NCBI RefSeq assembly: GCF_030146175.1
Contig: NZ_JASLCE010000008.1
Span: 1 to 64,000 of the forward strand
DNA length: 64,000 bases
DNA from: Flavobacterium sp.
GTDB lineage: Bacteria > Bacteroidota > Bacteroidia > Flavobacteriales > Flavobacteriaceae
Reading direction: 5' to 3'
Part shown: in pieces, positions 1 to 8,368 of the stretch
Layout: every line of letters begins with the position of its first letter
Numbering within the stretch: the first letter of the stretch is position 1
Translations under genes and position numbers: made by a program
The notes under the pieces: generated by a model
Databases searched by the model: none
Seen by the model: only the letters and a program-made list of their open reading frames with translations
What the model was told of the DNA's origin: nothing

Positions 1-21
1 TCTTATCTTTTTCATTTTATT

Positions 22-933
22 TTAGACTTTAATTAATTTTTCAAAAACCTGTGTACCATCATTACAACTCACAGTCAATAAATAAACCCCTTTAGGAGAA
101 GCCGACAAATCAACAGTTTCCAACCGGTTCTGCAACACCAATTGCCCGTTTCCATTATACACCGCAACAGAAACAATCTCTTTTGGTGTATTAATTTTAA
201 AGATATTGCAAGATGGATTGGGATATACCGTTATTACAGTTGTTTGCATATCTAATTCAGAAATTCCTAATACCACTTCTTTACCTTCGATACTAAAAGC
301 CATCGACCTCGGGCTACCACTTCTAATAGGACTCCATTCTGTATCACCATTATTCCATTTTCTAACATAATAACTAGCACCATCTCCTTCATACCAATAC
401 CAGACACTATCAGCCGGCAAACCATCGGTAGCCATAACCGGAGCAAACGCTATCCAATAAGAACCTGATTCCAAAATCAGTTCTTTTCCAGCCAGATCCA
501 AATCAACCGAAATAAGAACTTTCTCTCTCTCAACTTTTTTTAATAAACCTGCGTTGGCATTATCCAAATAAAAATGTGCTAAAGAAGTTCCTGAAAACGG
601 AATTTCTTCATGTTTCCCATCGACCTCCTCAAATATATTTTTAAAAATAAATACATGTACCCCTTTAATCTGCGACATATCCCCTGGAGCAATTAAACCA
701 ATTTGTCCTACAAAATTAAATCGGGTGATTTTACTTTTATGTTCAATATCAAAATTATCCGTCAGTATTCTTTTTTGGGTATTACTAACTGTTGAGATAC
801 TGGCGGCAAAATCATCTAATTTTCTCACATCATCTAATCTTGAAAATATTACCTCTTCCTGAGCACTTAATAAATTTACCACAAACAAACTACAACAAAG
901 TACTACCCAATTTTTCACTTTTTTTATTTTCAT
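22..933 (-). CDS. Secreted protein with T9SS C-terminal sorting domain
   Basis: Secreted protein of unknown function, 303 aa. Residues 1-25 are a Sec signal peptide (basic start, hydrophobic core, cleavage after LLSA). The last ~75 residues are a type A T9SS sorting domain: YPNPS, a VYNGNGQ strand, SPKGVYLL and a terminal EKLIKV. In this family the domain directs outer-membrane export and surface attachment. The middle ~200 residues match no family I recognise. It is a clear paralogue of the gene immediately upstream (940-1812), whose stop lies 6 nt from this ATG, so the two are probably co-transcribed. Secretion route is confident; function is unknown. Confidence 0.85.
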   Translation of the reverse strand: MKIKKVKNWVVLCCSLFVVNLLSAQEEVIFSRLDDVRKLDDFAASISTVSNTQKRILTDNFDIEHKSKITRFNFVGQIGLIAPGDMSQIKGVHVFIFKNIFEEVDGKHEEIPFSGTSLAHFYLDNANAGLLKKVEREKVLISVDLDLAGKELILESGSYWIAFAPVMATDGLPADSVWYWYEGDGASYYVRKWNNGDTEWSPIRSGSPRSMAFSIEGKEVVLGISELDMQTTVITVYPNPSCNIFKINTPKEIVSVAVYNGNGQLVLQNRLETVDLSASPKGVYLLTVSCNDGTQVFEKLIKV

Positions 934-939
934 TTTACT

Positions 940-1812
940 TTATGTTTTAATTAATTTTTCACGAAGTTGCCCCCCATCGTTACAGATCACTGTTATCCAA
1001 TAAACCCCTTTTGGAAAAGCAGACAGATCAATAGTCTTCGATTTGTTTTGTAACACCAACTGCCCGTTTCCATTATACACCACAACAGAAACAATCTCTT
1101 TTGGTGTACTAATTTTAAAAACATCATACGAAGGATTGGGACACACCTTTGCAGTAACGGTTTGTATATCCGATTTCGAAATTCCCAACGTTACTTCTTT
1201 ACCTTCAATACTAAAAGCTACGGATCCAAAACTTGTTGACGACCAACCGCCATTATCCCATATTACTGCTTCGGCTCCGTAATCGGTTCCCTGATACCAG
1301 TACCATACTTTATCGGGCGGCATCTCCTCTGTAGCAATTATTGGCGCAAAGGCAATTCCATATGTTCCCACTTCAAGTATCATATCAAATCCAAGCAATT
1401 TTATATCGATACCAATAGTAATCTGATCTCCTTGCTGCGTTATTTTCAATCCCGGAGTGTATTCCCGTATCAGCTCAAAATAATTCAAACTGGTTGCTTC
1501 AGATAATGGCTGACTCGTCGTAAATGCCCTAAGAATATACAACCGTACTCCTTTAATTAATGCTATGTTTTCGGGCGTTGGTTTCCCGAGTTGTCCGATA
1601 AAAGTAAACCGGGTGATCTGACTCTTTTTTGACAATTTAAAATCATCCATTATAATCAATTCCCCTGTATTCGTAATTGATGATAAGTTTGGGTCAAGTG
1701 GCGCTGGTTTCCTAACCGCATCCAATGTTGAAAATAGCACTTCCTGTCCCTGGCATTTCAGTCCATAAATAATCGTTAAACCATAAAACAGTAGTGACAG
1801 GTATTTTTTCAT
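940..1812 (-). CDS. Secreted protein with T9SS C-terminal sorting domain (paralogue)
   Basis: Second copy of the preceding protein type, 290 aa from the chosen ATG at 1812. Upstream in-frame ATGs exist, but only the 1812 start puts the signal peptide (MKKYLSLLFYGL...) at the N-terminus. It shares with its paralogue the first mature segment (EVLFSTLDAVRKP), a VWYWYQG segment near the middle, AFSIEGKEV before the sorting domain, and the T9SS domain (CPNPS, VYNGNGQLVLQNK, FPKGVYWIT). Mature function is unknown. The pair looks like a tandem duplication that has diverged through the middle. Confidence 0.83.
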   Translation of the reverse strand: MKKYLSLLFYGLTIIYGLKCQGQEVLFSTLDAVRKPAPLDPNLSSITNTGELIIMDDFKLSKKSQITRFTFIGQLGKPTPENIALIKGVRLYILRAFTTSQPLSEATSLNYFELIREYTPGLKITQQGDQITIGIDIKLLGFDMILEVGTYGIAFAPIIATEEMPPDKVWYWYQGTDYGAEAVIWDNGGWSSTSFGSVAFSIEGKEVTLGISKSDIQTVTAKVCPNPSYDVFKISTPKEIVSVVVYNGNGQLVLQNKSKTIDLSAFPKGVYWITVICNDGGQLREKLIKT

Positions 1813-2139
1813 TATCATTTTTCTTCTCATACTCAATATTTTACAAATCAATCATGGCTAAGTTAAAAAAACCTAATCTCACAAGAAGAGACAATTCCAT
1901 AACCAAAACAGACAACACAGCCCTATTCATCAGCCATGAAAGAGTATTACAAAAAGCGAACATTGAAAAATAAATATGGCATTATATACAGACATCACAA
2001 TGTATCGCTTCTTGACTAAACAGAAAAACAAACATTCCATATATTAAACAACATGCCAACCTAATAAAAAATATTTTTAACAAAAAAATTAATATTTTTT
2101 AAAATTATTGTTAATTAAAAATTAAATAGCTAATTCTGC
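1813..2139. other. Intergenic region, A+T-rich, no gene seen
   Basis: About 330 nt between two divergently transcribed genes. It is very A+T-rich toward its right end. Apart from the promoter of the plus-strand gene at 2140-2147 I see no ORF with a plausible start, no strong hairpin and no repeat. Confidence 0.6.
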
Positions 2140-2147
2140 TATATTTG
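2140..2147 (+). promoter_or_regulatory. -7 promoter box (TATATTTG)
   Basis: Exact match to the Bacteroidota -7 consensus TAnnTTTG, 35 nt before the ATG of the dihaem lipoprotein. No TTG is found at the usual ~19-nt spacing upstream. Confidence 0.6.
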
Positions 2148-2181
2148 TTAGGCAAAACATAAACATTTGATTAACAATTGT

Positions 2182-3306
2182 ATGAAAAAAAACTACTTTC
2201 CCCCTACACTACTACTATTAATGGGACTTTTTGTATTATTTTCCTGTCAGTCTGACAACGATGATTATACAGAAATTACCCCAACACCTACTCCGACAGG
2301 TACACCTGTTTCGGCTGATTTGTCACAAGTGCCTTATCCAAAACTCTCGGACTATCATTTTTTTACCGGTGCACTAAAAAATAATACCCCAAATGATCGC
2401 GTATTACCCTATGAAATTGCCAGCGGTCTTTTTACAGATTATGCTCATAAAAAACGTTTTGTATGGATGCCTGAAAATACCAAAGCAGTATATAATGGCG
2501 ATGGAAAAGTAGTAACCTTTCCGATTGGGACAGTTTTGATCAAAACTTTTTATTACGATAATGTTCAACCGGAAAATAAAACGCAGATTATTGAAACCCG
2601 ATTAATGATCAAAAAAGGTGTCGACAGTGAAGGTGTCGACCAGTGGATCTTTGCCAATTATATCTGGAATGACTCCCAAACAGATGCTCTCCTTGACATG
2701 AACGGCAGTTACCGTTCACTAACCTGGACGGAAAACGGTCAAACCAAGTCAACTAATTACCGAATTCCATCATCCGTAGAATGCCTTACCTGTCATAAAA
2801 AAGATGAAAAAGCGATTCCAATAGGACCGAAACCGCAAAACCTCAACTTTGTTTACAACTATACCGATGGCGCTAAAAATCAGTTAACAAAATGGATGGA
2901 ACGCGGGATGTTACAAGCCGGTTATCCGGCCAATATTACCAGTACCATCAACTGGCAAGACACCTCAAAACCATTGGAATTGCGCGTACGCTCTTATCTC
3001 GATATCAACTGTGCGCACTGTCATTCCGAAAACAGTCATTGCGACTACCGTCCGATGCGTTTTGCCTTTAGTGAAACCTCGAATCCGGTCAATCTGGGAA
3101 TTTGTGTCGAGCCACAGGAATTTATCGACAATGATCTGACACATATCGTAAGCCGCGGTAAGTTTCAACGTTCAATGCTACACTTTCGATTACAATCGAC
3201 CGACGAAGCCAATCGTATGCCGTTACTCGGCCGTACCATGGCACACGAAGAAGCCGTACTGATGATCGAACAATGGATTAGTTCGCTCAATCCAAACTGC
3301 CCTTAA
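2182..3306 (+). CDS. SO2930-family dihaem c-type cytochrome, lipoprotein
   Basis: Predicted periplasm-facing or surface lipoprotein, 374 aa, with two covalent haem sites. ATG at 2182 is preferred over an in-frame TTG at 2167 because it gives a clean lipoprotein signal with the lipid-modified Cys at residue 22 (LFSC). Haem motifs are CLTCH at residues 201-205 and CAHCH at 277-281. The N-terminal half (LSDYHFFTG, LPYEIASGLFTDYAHKKRF, FPIGTVLIKTF) matches the SO2930/HNE_0200-type family (TIGR03806). Family function is not settled; electron transfer is inferred from the haem motifs. The beta-helix partner often encoded beside this family is absent; the neighbour is an FG-GAP protein 38 nt downstream, probably in the same transcript. 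Confidence 0.85.
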   Translation: MKKNYFPPTLLLLMGLFVLFSCQSDNDDYTEITPTPTPTGTPVSADLSQVPYPKLSDYHFFTGALKNNTPNDRVLPYEIASGLFTDYAHKKRFVWMPENTKAVYNGDGKVVTFPIGTVLIKTFYYDNVQPENKTQIIETRLMIKKGVDSEGVDQWIFANYIWNDSQTDALLDMNGSYRSLTWTENGQTKSTNYRIPSSVECLTCHKKDEKAIPIGPKPQNLNFVYNYTDGAKNQLTKWMERGMLQAGYPANITSTINWQDTSKPLELRVRSYLDINCAHCHSENSHCDYRPMRFAFSETSNPVNLGICVEPQEFIDNDLTHIVSRGKFQRSMLHFRLQSTDEANRMPLLGRTMAHEEAVLMIEQWISSLNPNCP

Positions 3307-3344
3307 CCTCTAAATCTAATATAATAACCAAAAACTACAACGAC

Positions 3345-5357
3345 ATGAAAAAAATTACCTTATTGCTTTTATTGTTGGGATATGTAAACCTACATGCCCA
3401 AACCACTTGTAATAATGCCCAGACAATCGGTCCCGGACTACATTCCGTACCGTTTATTTCTGGCACCAATCTCCCTACCATACAATGTTTACCGGGAAAT
3501 CCAATTTTCGGTACAGCCTGCGAATGGTATTCTTACACCCCTACCGCTAATTATTCGGTAACGATAACCACCGATTTACCGGGCAGCGTAGGCCGTGACA
3601 CGCGTATTAACGTATATAAGGGCACCTGTAATTCGATGCTTTGTGTAGCCAGTGATGATGATAGCGGTAGCGCGAATACCTCAACCGTTGTTTTCGAAGC
3701 GGTACAAGGCAACACTTATTTCATTGTTTTTGATAACAGATGGGACAGTATCGGTTTTGATTTCTACTTAACACAGGAGACACCGGGAACCAATTTAATT
3801 AGCTTTTCACAAATGTCCCAACCGCTTACCGGTTTTACCTATAAAAATTGTGTAGTCGATATGAACGGTGACTACCTTGACGATATCGTAGGTGTGGGTA
3901 ATAACCAAATGCGCATTTTGTATCAGTCATCTAACGGAAGTTTTACCGGTACCACTTTCCCGTTAACCGGAGCAAACAACCAACCGTCGTGGAGTATCGC
4001 AGCCGGTGACCTGGATAAAAACGGGTATAACGACCTTATTTTCGGAGGCGGAAGCGGTGCTACGTTTGTTAAGGCCAATGGCAATGGCACTGCTTATACC
4101 GCTCAGTCTTTTCCACAGTATATCTTCTGTCAACGAACCAATTTTGTAGACATCAACAAGGACGGAAATCTGGATATTTTTGTTTGTCACGACGTAAATC
4201 CGAATGTTTATTTTATGAACGATGGCAACAACAACCTGACCTATCATCAGGGAGGACTTGGTGATCATCCACAAGGTGGAAATTACGGTTCTATCTGGGT
4301 TGATTATGATAATGATGGCGATCAGGATTTATTTATCGCCAAATGCCGTGGCGGAAATATTTCGGCCAGTCTTAACGAATTACACCGCAACGACGGAAAT
4401 GGTGTTTTTACCAATGTAAGTGCACAAGCCGGCTTATCCGACCCAATTCAAACCTGGTCATCGGCTTGGGGCGATTTCGACAATGACGGCGATATGGACG
4501 TTTTTGTAGGAGCCAGTTCCAATACAAATGGTATGCACAAACTGATGCGCAATAACGGTGACGGAACTTTTACCGATGTTACAGCTGGTTCCGGAATACC
4601 GACTCTAACCAATTTAGGGCAGGAAAATGTAGCACACGATTTTAACAACGATGGCTATATTGATATTTTCGGGCCCGGAAATACAATCCTGTTTAACAAC
4701 GGTAACATGACCTTTACGCGTCAGCCGTTAGGTGGTATCACCAACGGACCTATCGGAGATTTAAACAACGACGGTTTCCTTGACATCCAAAACGGAGACA
4801 ATATTTTTCTAAATAATGCCAACTCCAACAAATGGTTAAAATTATCCTTAAAAGGATTACAAAGTAATGCCAATGGTATTGGCGCCCGCGTTGAAATTTA
4901 CGGTCCATGGGGTAAACAAATCCGCGATGTACGCAGTGGTGACGGTTTCCGCAATATGAGTTCCTTAAATGTTCATTTTGGTCTGGGAACGGCTACACAA
5001 GTCACTCAGGTAATTGTAAAATGGCCTTCAGGAATTGTAGACACCTATAACAATGTTAATACCAACCAACATCTTGTCGTTATTGAAGGCAATACACTGC
5101 TTAGCACCGGAGATCACAACAAAGACTCTTTTGTGGTGTATCCAAACCCATCTCATGATTTTATCAAAATACAGCTGGATGCAACAGGTGTTACTGCCGA
5201 CAAAGCAATTTTCTATGATATCACAGGACGTATTGCTCTAACAACCGCTATCGAATCCAATCAGATTGATGTTCGTACTTTAGCAAAAGGAACCTATATC
5301 CTATCTATTGAAAGCAATACCGGAGAAAAATACAGTACAAAATTCATCAAGAATTAA
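3345..5357 (+). CDS. FG-GAP/ASPIC-UnbV repeat protein with T9SS sorting domain
   Basis: Large secreted protein, 670 aa: signal peptide (cleavage near LHAQ, residue 19), an N-terminal beta-sandwich-like region (~20-145), then FG-GAP/VCBS repeats (~150-500) with Ca-binding DxNxDG-type loops such as DLDKNGYNDL, DINKDGNLDI, DYDNDGDQDL, DFDNDGDMDV and DLNNDGFLDI. An ASPIC/UnbV domain follows (NGIGARVEIYG, VHFGLG, VKWPSG), then a T9SS type A sorting domain (VYPNPSHDF, terminal KFIKN). This is the CRTAC1-like architecture. It is probably a surface adhesin or binding protein with a beta-propeller core; the ligand is unknown. Two hairpins follow the stop. Confidence 0.88.
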   Translation: MKKITLLLLLLGYVNLHAQTTCNNAQTIGPGLHSVPFISGTNLPTIQCLPGNPIFGTACEWYSYTPTANYSVTITTDLPGSVGRDTRINVYKGTCNSMLCVASDDDSGSANTSTVVFEAVQGNTYFIVFDNRWDSIGFDFYLTQETPGTNLISFSQMSQPLTGFTYKNCVVDMNGDYLDDIVGVGNNQMRILYQSSNGSFTGTTFPLTGANNQPSWSIAAGDLDKNGYNDLIFGGGSGATFVKANGNGTAYTAQSFPQYIFCQRTNFVDINKDGNLDIFVCHDVNPNVYFMNDGNNNLTYHQGGLGDHPQGGNYGSIWVDYDNDGDQDLFIAKCRGGNISASLNELHRNDGNGVFTNVSAQAGLSDPIQTWSSAWGDFDNDGDMDVFVGASSNTNGMHKLMRNNGDGTFTDVTAGSGIPTLTNLGQENVAHDFNNDGYIDIFGPGNTILFNNGNMTFTRQPLGGITNGPIGDLNNDGFLDIQNGDNIFLNNANSNKWLKLSLKGLQSNANGIGARVEIYGPWGKQIRDVRSGDGFRNMSSLNVHFGLGTATQVTQVIVKWPSGIVDTYNNVNTNQHLVVIEGNTLLSTGDHNKDSFVVYPNPSHDFIKIQLDATGVTADKAIFYDITGRIALTTAIESNQIDVRTLAKGTYILSIESNTGEKYSTKFIKN

Positions 5358-5365
5358 AAAAATAA

Positions 5366-5390
5366 GGGCTGTTTTACAACAGCCCTTTTC
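5366..5390 (+). terminator. Rho-independent terminator
   Basis: Perfect 8-bp stem GGGCTGTT/AACAGCCC with a 4-nt loop followed by TTTTC, just after the FG-GAP gene stop. Confidence 0.8.
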
Positions 5391-5400
5391 TTTATTGGAA

Positions 5401-5433
5401 ACCTGTCGGTTATAATTTCCGACAGGTTTTTAT
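5401..5433. terminator. Bidirectional terminator between convergent genes
   Basis: Perfect 9-bp stem ACCTGTCGG/CCGACAGGT (5401-5409 and 5419-5427) with a T-rich tail on the plus side. It lies between the FG-GAP gene and the convergent DUF5777 gene. A related ACCTGA..TCAGGT hairpin occurs at 51863. Confidence 0.7.
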
Positions 5434-5435
5434 TT

Positions 5436-6314
5436 TTAAAATACCCGAACCAGGTTAAATCCGAAAGAGATCTCTCCTTTTCCCCAGTCGCCTGTGGTTT
5501 GTCCGAGAAAACCAGCTTCGTTCATCGCTCTGGCATTGGTAAAATGCATCTGAAAAACGTGTCCGCCGGTTTCCAGATCCACACCAATGGATAGCGGATT
5601 CGTAAATACGGAATTTTTAGCCCGGTTCAGATGAGCCGCATAATCCATATTAACCGACCAGCGTTTGGTGAGTTTATAACGGCCACCCATACCCAAAGCG
5701 AACTGATCATTAGATTGCGGATTGGGCGTGATCACATTATTATTTTCATCCAATATATCCCGGATCGTATTTTCATGGAAATAGGATGGTGCCAATTCCA
5801 GCGAAAGTCGTTCGGTAAACTTTCTGGAAATTAATAATTGCGTTACATAACTCAGTCGGTTGTCAAATTTCAGGTTTGGAAAATCTTCTTTTTTCATTTC
5901 AGTATTGATTGCCAAACTATTAAACCCAACCAGCGTTACCGGGAATCCTTCTTTTTCCTGAGACATTAACCGATATTTCACAGCCATTTCGTAGGTTTTC
6001 TGAAAACCACTACGGGAAACATGAGCCGTAAGCCAGTTCGTTACCCCATATGAAAATTTGATTTGCGTATTGGCATCGTCCATTCCGAAAAAGTCTTCAA
6101 AACCATGTTTGACATACCCAAAACGATGGGCAACTATAAAATAGAAATCCCCTTTTGCGGCCAGTTTGGTCGATTCGAGGTTAACGATTTTTAAGGACTT
6201 AAATACCGATTCGACCCGGTTATCTGTTTTTACCGTGTCGATTTCCGACAACAGGTCATTTTGAGCCGACGCACAAAAAGGAAGTAAGAGTAAAGAGAGT
6301 AAACTTTTTTTCAT
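5436..6314 (-). CDS. DUF5777-family outer-membrane beta-barrel protein
   Basis: Predicted outer-membrane protein, 292 aa, with a signal peptide (MKKSLLSLLLLPFCASA). The body is a run of alternating amphipathic strands (DFYFIVAHRFGYV, IKFSYGVTNWLTAHVSRSGF, FALGMGGRYKLTKRWSVNMDYAAHL) ending in an aromatic-terminated strand (GEISFGFNLVRVF), typical of OM barrels. I recognise it as the DUF5777 family. It lies 61 nt downstream of the OB-fold gene on the same strand; the divergent plus-strand genes encode a cytochrome lipoprotein and YceI. Function unknown; the context suggests a respiratory or envelope electron-transfer cluster. Confidence 0.75.
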   Translation of the reverse strand: MKKSLLSLLLLPFCASAQNDLLSEIDTVKTDNRVESVFKSLKIVNLESTKLAAKGDFYFIVAHRFGYVKHGFEDFFGMDDANTQIKFSYGVTNWLTAHVSRSGFQKTYEMAVKYRLMSQEKEGFPVTLVGFNSLAINTEMKKEDFPNLKFDNRLSYVTQLLISRKFTERLSLELAPSYFHENTIRDILDENNNVITPNPQSNDQFALGMGGRYKLTKRWSVNMDYAAHLNRAKNSVFTNPLSIGVDLETGGHVFQMHFTNARAMNEAGFLGQTTGDWGKGEISFGFNLVRVF

Positions 6315-6375
6315 ATAAGGTACTTAATTGATTGCGTTATATAATTTATACAGTCCTGTTTTTAACCGGAAAGCA

Positions 6376-6771
6376 CTATTTCACTAGTGTACATTGATCC
6401 ATTTTCAGTTCGCCCAACAAATCATCGTAGCCAATAAATCGCCCTTTCACTTTGATATTGGACAAAACCATTAGCTCTCCGTTTTTGATTTTATCTTTTA
6501 AAACGGCAAATAGTTTTTCATCGATAATAACCGAATTGGCATCCAGATCAACACTAGTGATTTTGCCATATACTTCTATTGTTTTATCCAGATATTTCTG
6601 ATTGGCTTTGGCTTCATCGACTTTAAATTCATCAAAAATAGAATTGGCCGTTACGAGATAACTCTCTTTTTCCGAGGCAATATCGCGATGCCCTTTGTAC
6701 AGATAAGAATAACCGGCAAAGCCCAGCAACACCAGTACAATCAAAATTAACACTATTCGTTTTCTTTTCAT
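6376..6771 (-). CDS. OB-fold (tRNA_anti-like) membrane-anchored protein
   Basis: 131 aa, with a single N-terminal transmembrane anchor (residues ~5-24, basic KRKR before it) and a small beta-barrel resembling the OB-fold tRNA_anti-like family (PF12869): YLDKTIEVYGKITSVD, NSVIIDEKLFAVLK, VKGRFIGYDDLLGELKMDQC. Despite the family name, nothing here shows tRNA binding. It is the first gene of the minus-strand pair with the DUF5777 barrel and shares an 89-nt divergent promoter region with the cytochrome gene. Family assignment is moderately confident; function unknown. Confidence 0.7.
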   Translation of the reverse strand: MKRKRIVLILIVLVLLGFAGYSYLYKGHRDIASEKESYLVTANSIFDEFKVDEAKANQKYLDKTIEVYGKITSVDLDANSVIIDEKLFAVLKDKIKNGELMVLSNIKVKGRFIGYDDLLGELKMDQCTLVK

Positions 6772-6834
6772 AAATTTTTAATTTAATAAATGTAAAATTA
6801 ACGATAATTCATTTTATAAATTAAATTTTAATCA

Positions 6835-6842
6835 TAACTTTA
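6835..6842 (+). promoter_or_regulatory. Candidate -7 promoter box (TAACTTTA)
   Basis: Seven of eight bases match TAnnTTTG, 18 nt before the ATG of the cytochrome lipoprotein gene, within the divergent intergenic region. Confidence 0.4.
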
Positions 6843-6860
6843 ACCATATAATAAAGTAAA

Positions 6861-7226
6861 ATGAAAAAAAGCTACCTATTCACCCTTTCACTCGGTTTAT
6901 TAGTACTGACCGGTTGTACGAACGATACTGATTCCGACCTTATCGATAACAGTAGTACTACCGAACCGGTTACCTATACCAACACTGTGAAAAGCATTAT
7001 TACCAACAACTGTATCTCGTGTCACGGAACGGTACCGTCCAACGGAGCACCGATGTCGTTAACCACGTATGCCGATGTAAAAAACGCGGTTTTAAACCGA
7101 GGATTGATTGACAGAATATCCCGATCACAGGGAGCAGATGGCATGATGCCATTGGGTGGCACGCGTTTACCGCAAAGCACAATCAACAAAATAATCGAAT
7201 GGAATACTAACGGTCTTGTCGAATAA
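6861..7226 (+). CDS. Small c-type cytochrome-like lipoprotein
   Basis: 121 aa. The lipoprotein signal has its modified Cys at residue 19 (VLTGC). One haem-attachment motif CISCH lies at residues 51-55, followed by a conserved-looking GLIDRISR..GADGMMPLGG stretch whose Met residues could supply the sixth haem ligand. The length and the C-terminal helix (QSTINKIIEWNTNGL) fit a single-haem class I domain. It is followed 14 nt later by YceI and is divergent from the OB-fold/DUF5777 pair, so an envelope electron-transfer role is inferred. Confidence 0.78.
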   Translation: MKKSYLFTLSLGLLVLTGCTNDTDSDLIDNSSTTEPVTYTNTVKSIITNNCISCHGTVPSNGAPMSLTTYADVKNAVLNRGLIDRISRSQGADGMMPLGGTRLPQSTINKIIEWNTNGLVE

Positions 7227-7240
7227 TAAATCCCTGAATC

Positions 7241-7783
7241 ATGAAACGCATTTTATACCTTCTCGCCATGCTCTGTGCTTTTACAGGACTACAGGCACAA
7301 AATAAAAAGGTCACCAAAACCGGAGAAATCAGCTTTGAGGCATCGGTTCCCGCTTTTGAAGAAGTAAAAGCCAAAAGTCGCAACGCTACGTTTGTACTGA
7401 ACACCGATACGGGTGAAATCGCCAGTTTGGTACTGGTTAAAAGTTTTCGCTTTAAAATTGCCTTAATGGAAGAGCATTTTAATGAAAATTACATCGAAAG
7501 TGATCGTTATCCAAAAGCGACTTTTAAAGGAAAAATCGACGATTTTAAAATGAGTTCGCTAACGGATGCGGCCAAAGACTACACCATCCGCGGAAAACTG
7601 GAAATACACGGTAAAACAAAAGATGTGGTTATTCCGGCTAAAATCAAAAAAGTGGGCAACGACATTGCCATTCAATCCAACTTTACGGTAACGGTAGACG
7701 ATTTTGGTATTGAAATCCCGAGTGTAGTTAGCAAAAAAGTCTCTAAAAACGTAGCCGTCAGCTTTGATTGCTCTTTAAAATAG
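7241..7783 (+). CDS. YceI-family lipid-binding protein
   Basis: Secreted protein, 180 aa, with a signal peptide (cleavage around LQAQ, residue 20). The mature part is one YceI domain: TGEISFEASVPAFEEVKAKS, FKIALMEEHFNENYIESDRYPKATF, IRGKLEIHGKTKDVVIPAKI, VTVDDFGIEIP. YceI proteins form a lipocalin-like barrel that binds polyisoprenoid or other long lipids. It lies 14 nt after the small cytochrome gene, so the two are likely co-transcribed. Ends in a strong bidirectional terminator. Confidence 0.9.
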   Translation: MKRILYLLAMLCAFTGLQAQNKKVTKTGEISFEASVPAFEEVKAKSRNATFVLNTDTGEIASLVLVKSFRFKIALMEEHFNENYIESDRYPKATFKGKIDDFKMSSLTDAAKDYTIRGKLEIHGKTKDVVIPAKIKKVGNDIAIQSNFTVTVDDFGIEIPSVVSKKVSKNVAVSFDCSLK

Positions 7784-7800
7784 ATCCTTTCAAACCATAA

Positions 7801-7830
7801 AAAAAAGCTCCCTATATAGGGAGCTTTTTT
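7801..7830. terminator. Bidirectional terminator
   Basis: 20-bp perfect palindrome (7806-7825) with GCTCCC/GGGAGC arms, flanked by A6 and T6. It serves both the YceI gene and the convergent TPR gene. Confidence 0.85.
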
Positions 7831-7834
7831 ACAA

Positions 7835-8368
7835 TTATTTTTTCTTCTTTTTCGCTTTCGCTTTCTTTTCCTTTTTACCTTCGGACAATTCAATTTTCTC
7901 TTTTAATCGTTTTTCCGTATCCGAAATATAATAATGTAAATCCGAATTATAGGCGTTTAATTTTACCTCTTTCAGCACTTCTTTTGCTTCTGCAAAAGCT
8001 TTTTTACGCTCCAACAGGCTCACTTTTTTCAAAAGGATTTCGGCTTTATTACAACCTTTAATGGTTAGTGCGAAATCGATTAATTTTTCGGCCTGATCAA
8101 AATCTTCGTTTTGCAATAGCGTATCGATAAAATACGGATACACTTCCAAAGCATGCAGATTTTCGGCCAATGCCTGTTCGAAATAGGTTTTCGCCCCTTC
8201 GTAATCATAAAGTTGTTCCGCATGAAGCCTTCCTAAAAGGCAGAGTGCCATGGTATTTTTGGCGTCATACGACAAAGCGTATCCCAACGATTCCACGGTT
8301 TCTTCCAGATAAGATGGATAGGCGTCCATAGCCTGAAACAAAAACTTATCTAATTTATCTGTTTTCAT
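7835..8368 (-). CDS. TPR-repeat protein, last gene of rtcB1-prfH operon
   Basis: 177 aa, soluble (no signal peptide). About three tetratricopeptide-like helix pairs are visible (ESLGYALSYDAKNTMALCLLGRLHAE; AKTYFEQALAENLHALEVYPYF; AEKLIDFALTIKGCNKAEILLK), then a lysine-rich tail that is nearly all K/A/E over the last ~20 residues. Its ATG overlaps the prfH stop (ATGA), indicating translational coupling. A scaffold role for ribosome or RNA work is only inferred from context and the basic tail; no specific function is recognised. Confidence 0.8.
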   Translation of the reverse strand: MKTDKLDKFLFQAMDAYPSYLEETVESLGYALSYDAKNTMALCLLGRLHAEQLYDYEGAKTYFEQALAENLHALEVYPYFIDTLLQNEDFDQAEKLIDFALTIKGCNKAEILLKKVSLLERKKAFAEAKEVLKEVKLNAYNSDLHYYISDTEKRLKEKIELSEGKKEKKAKAKKKKK

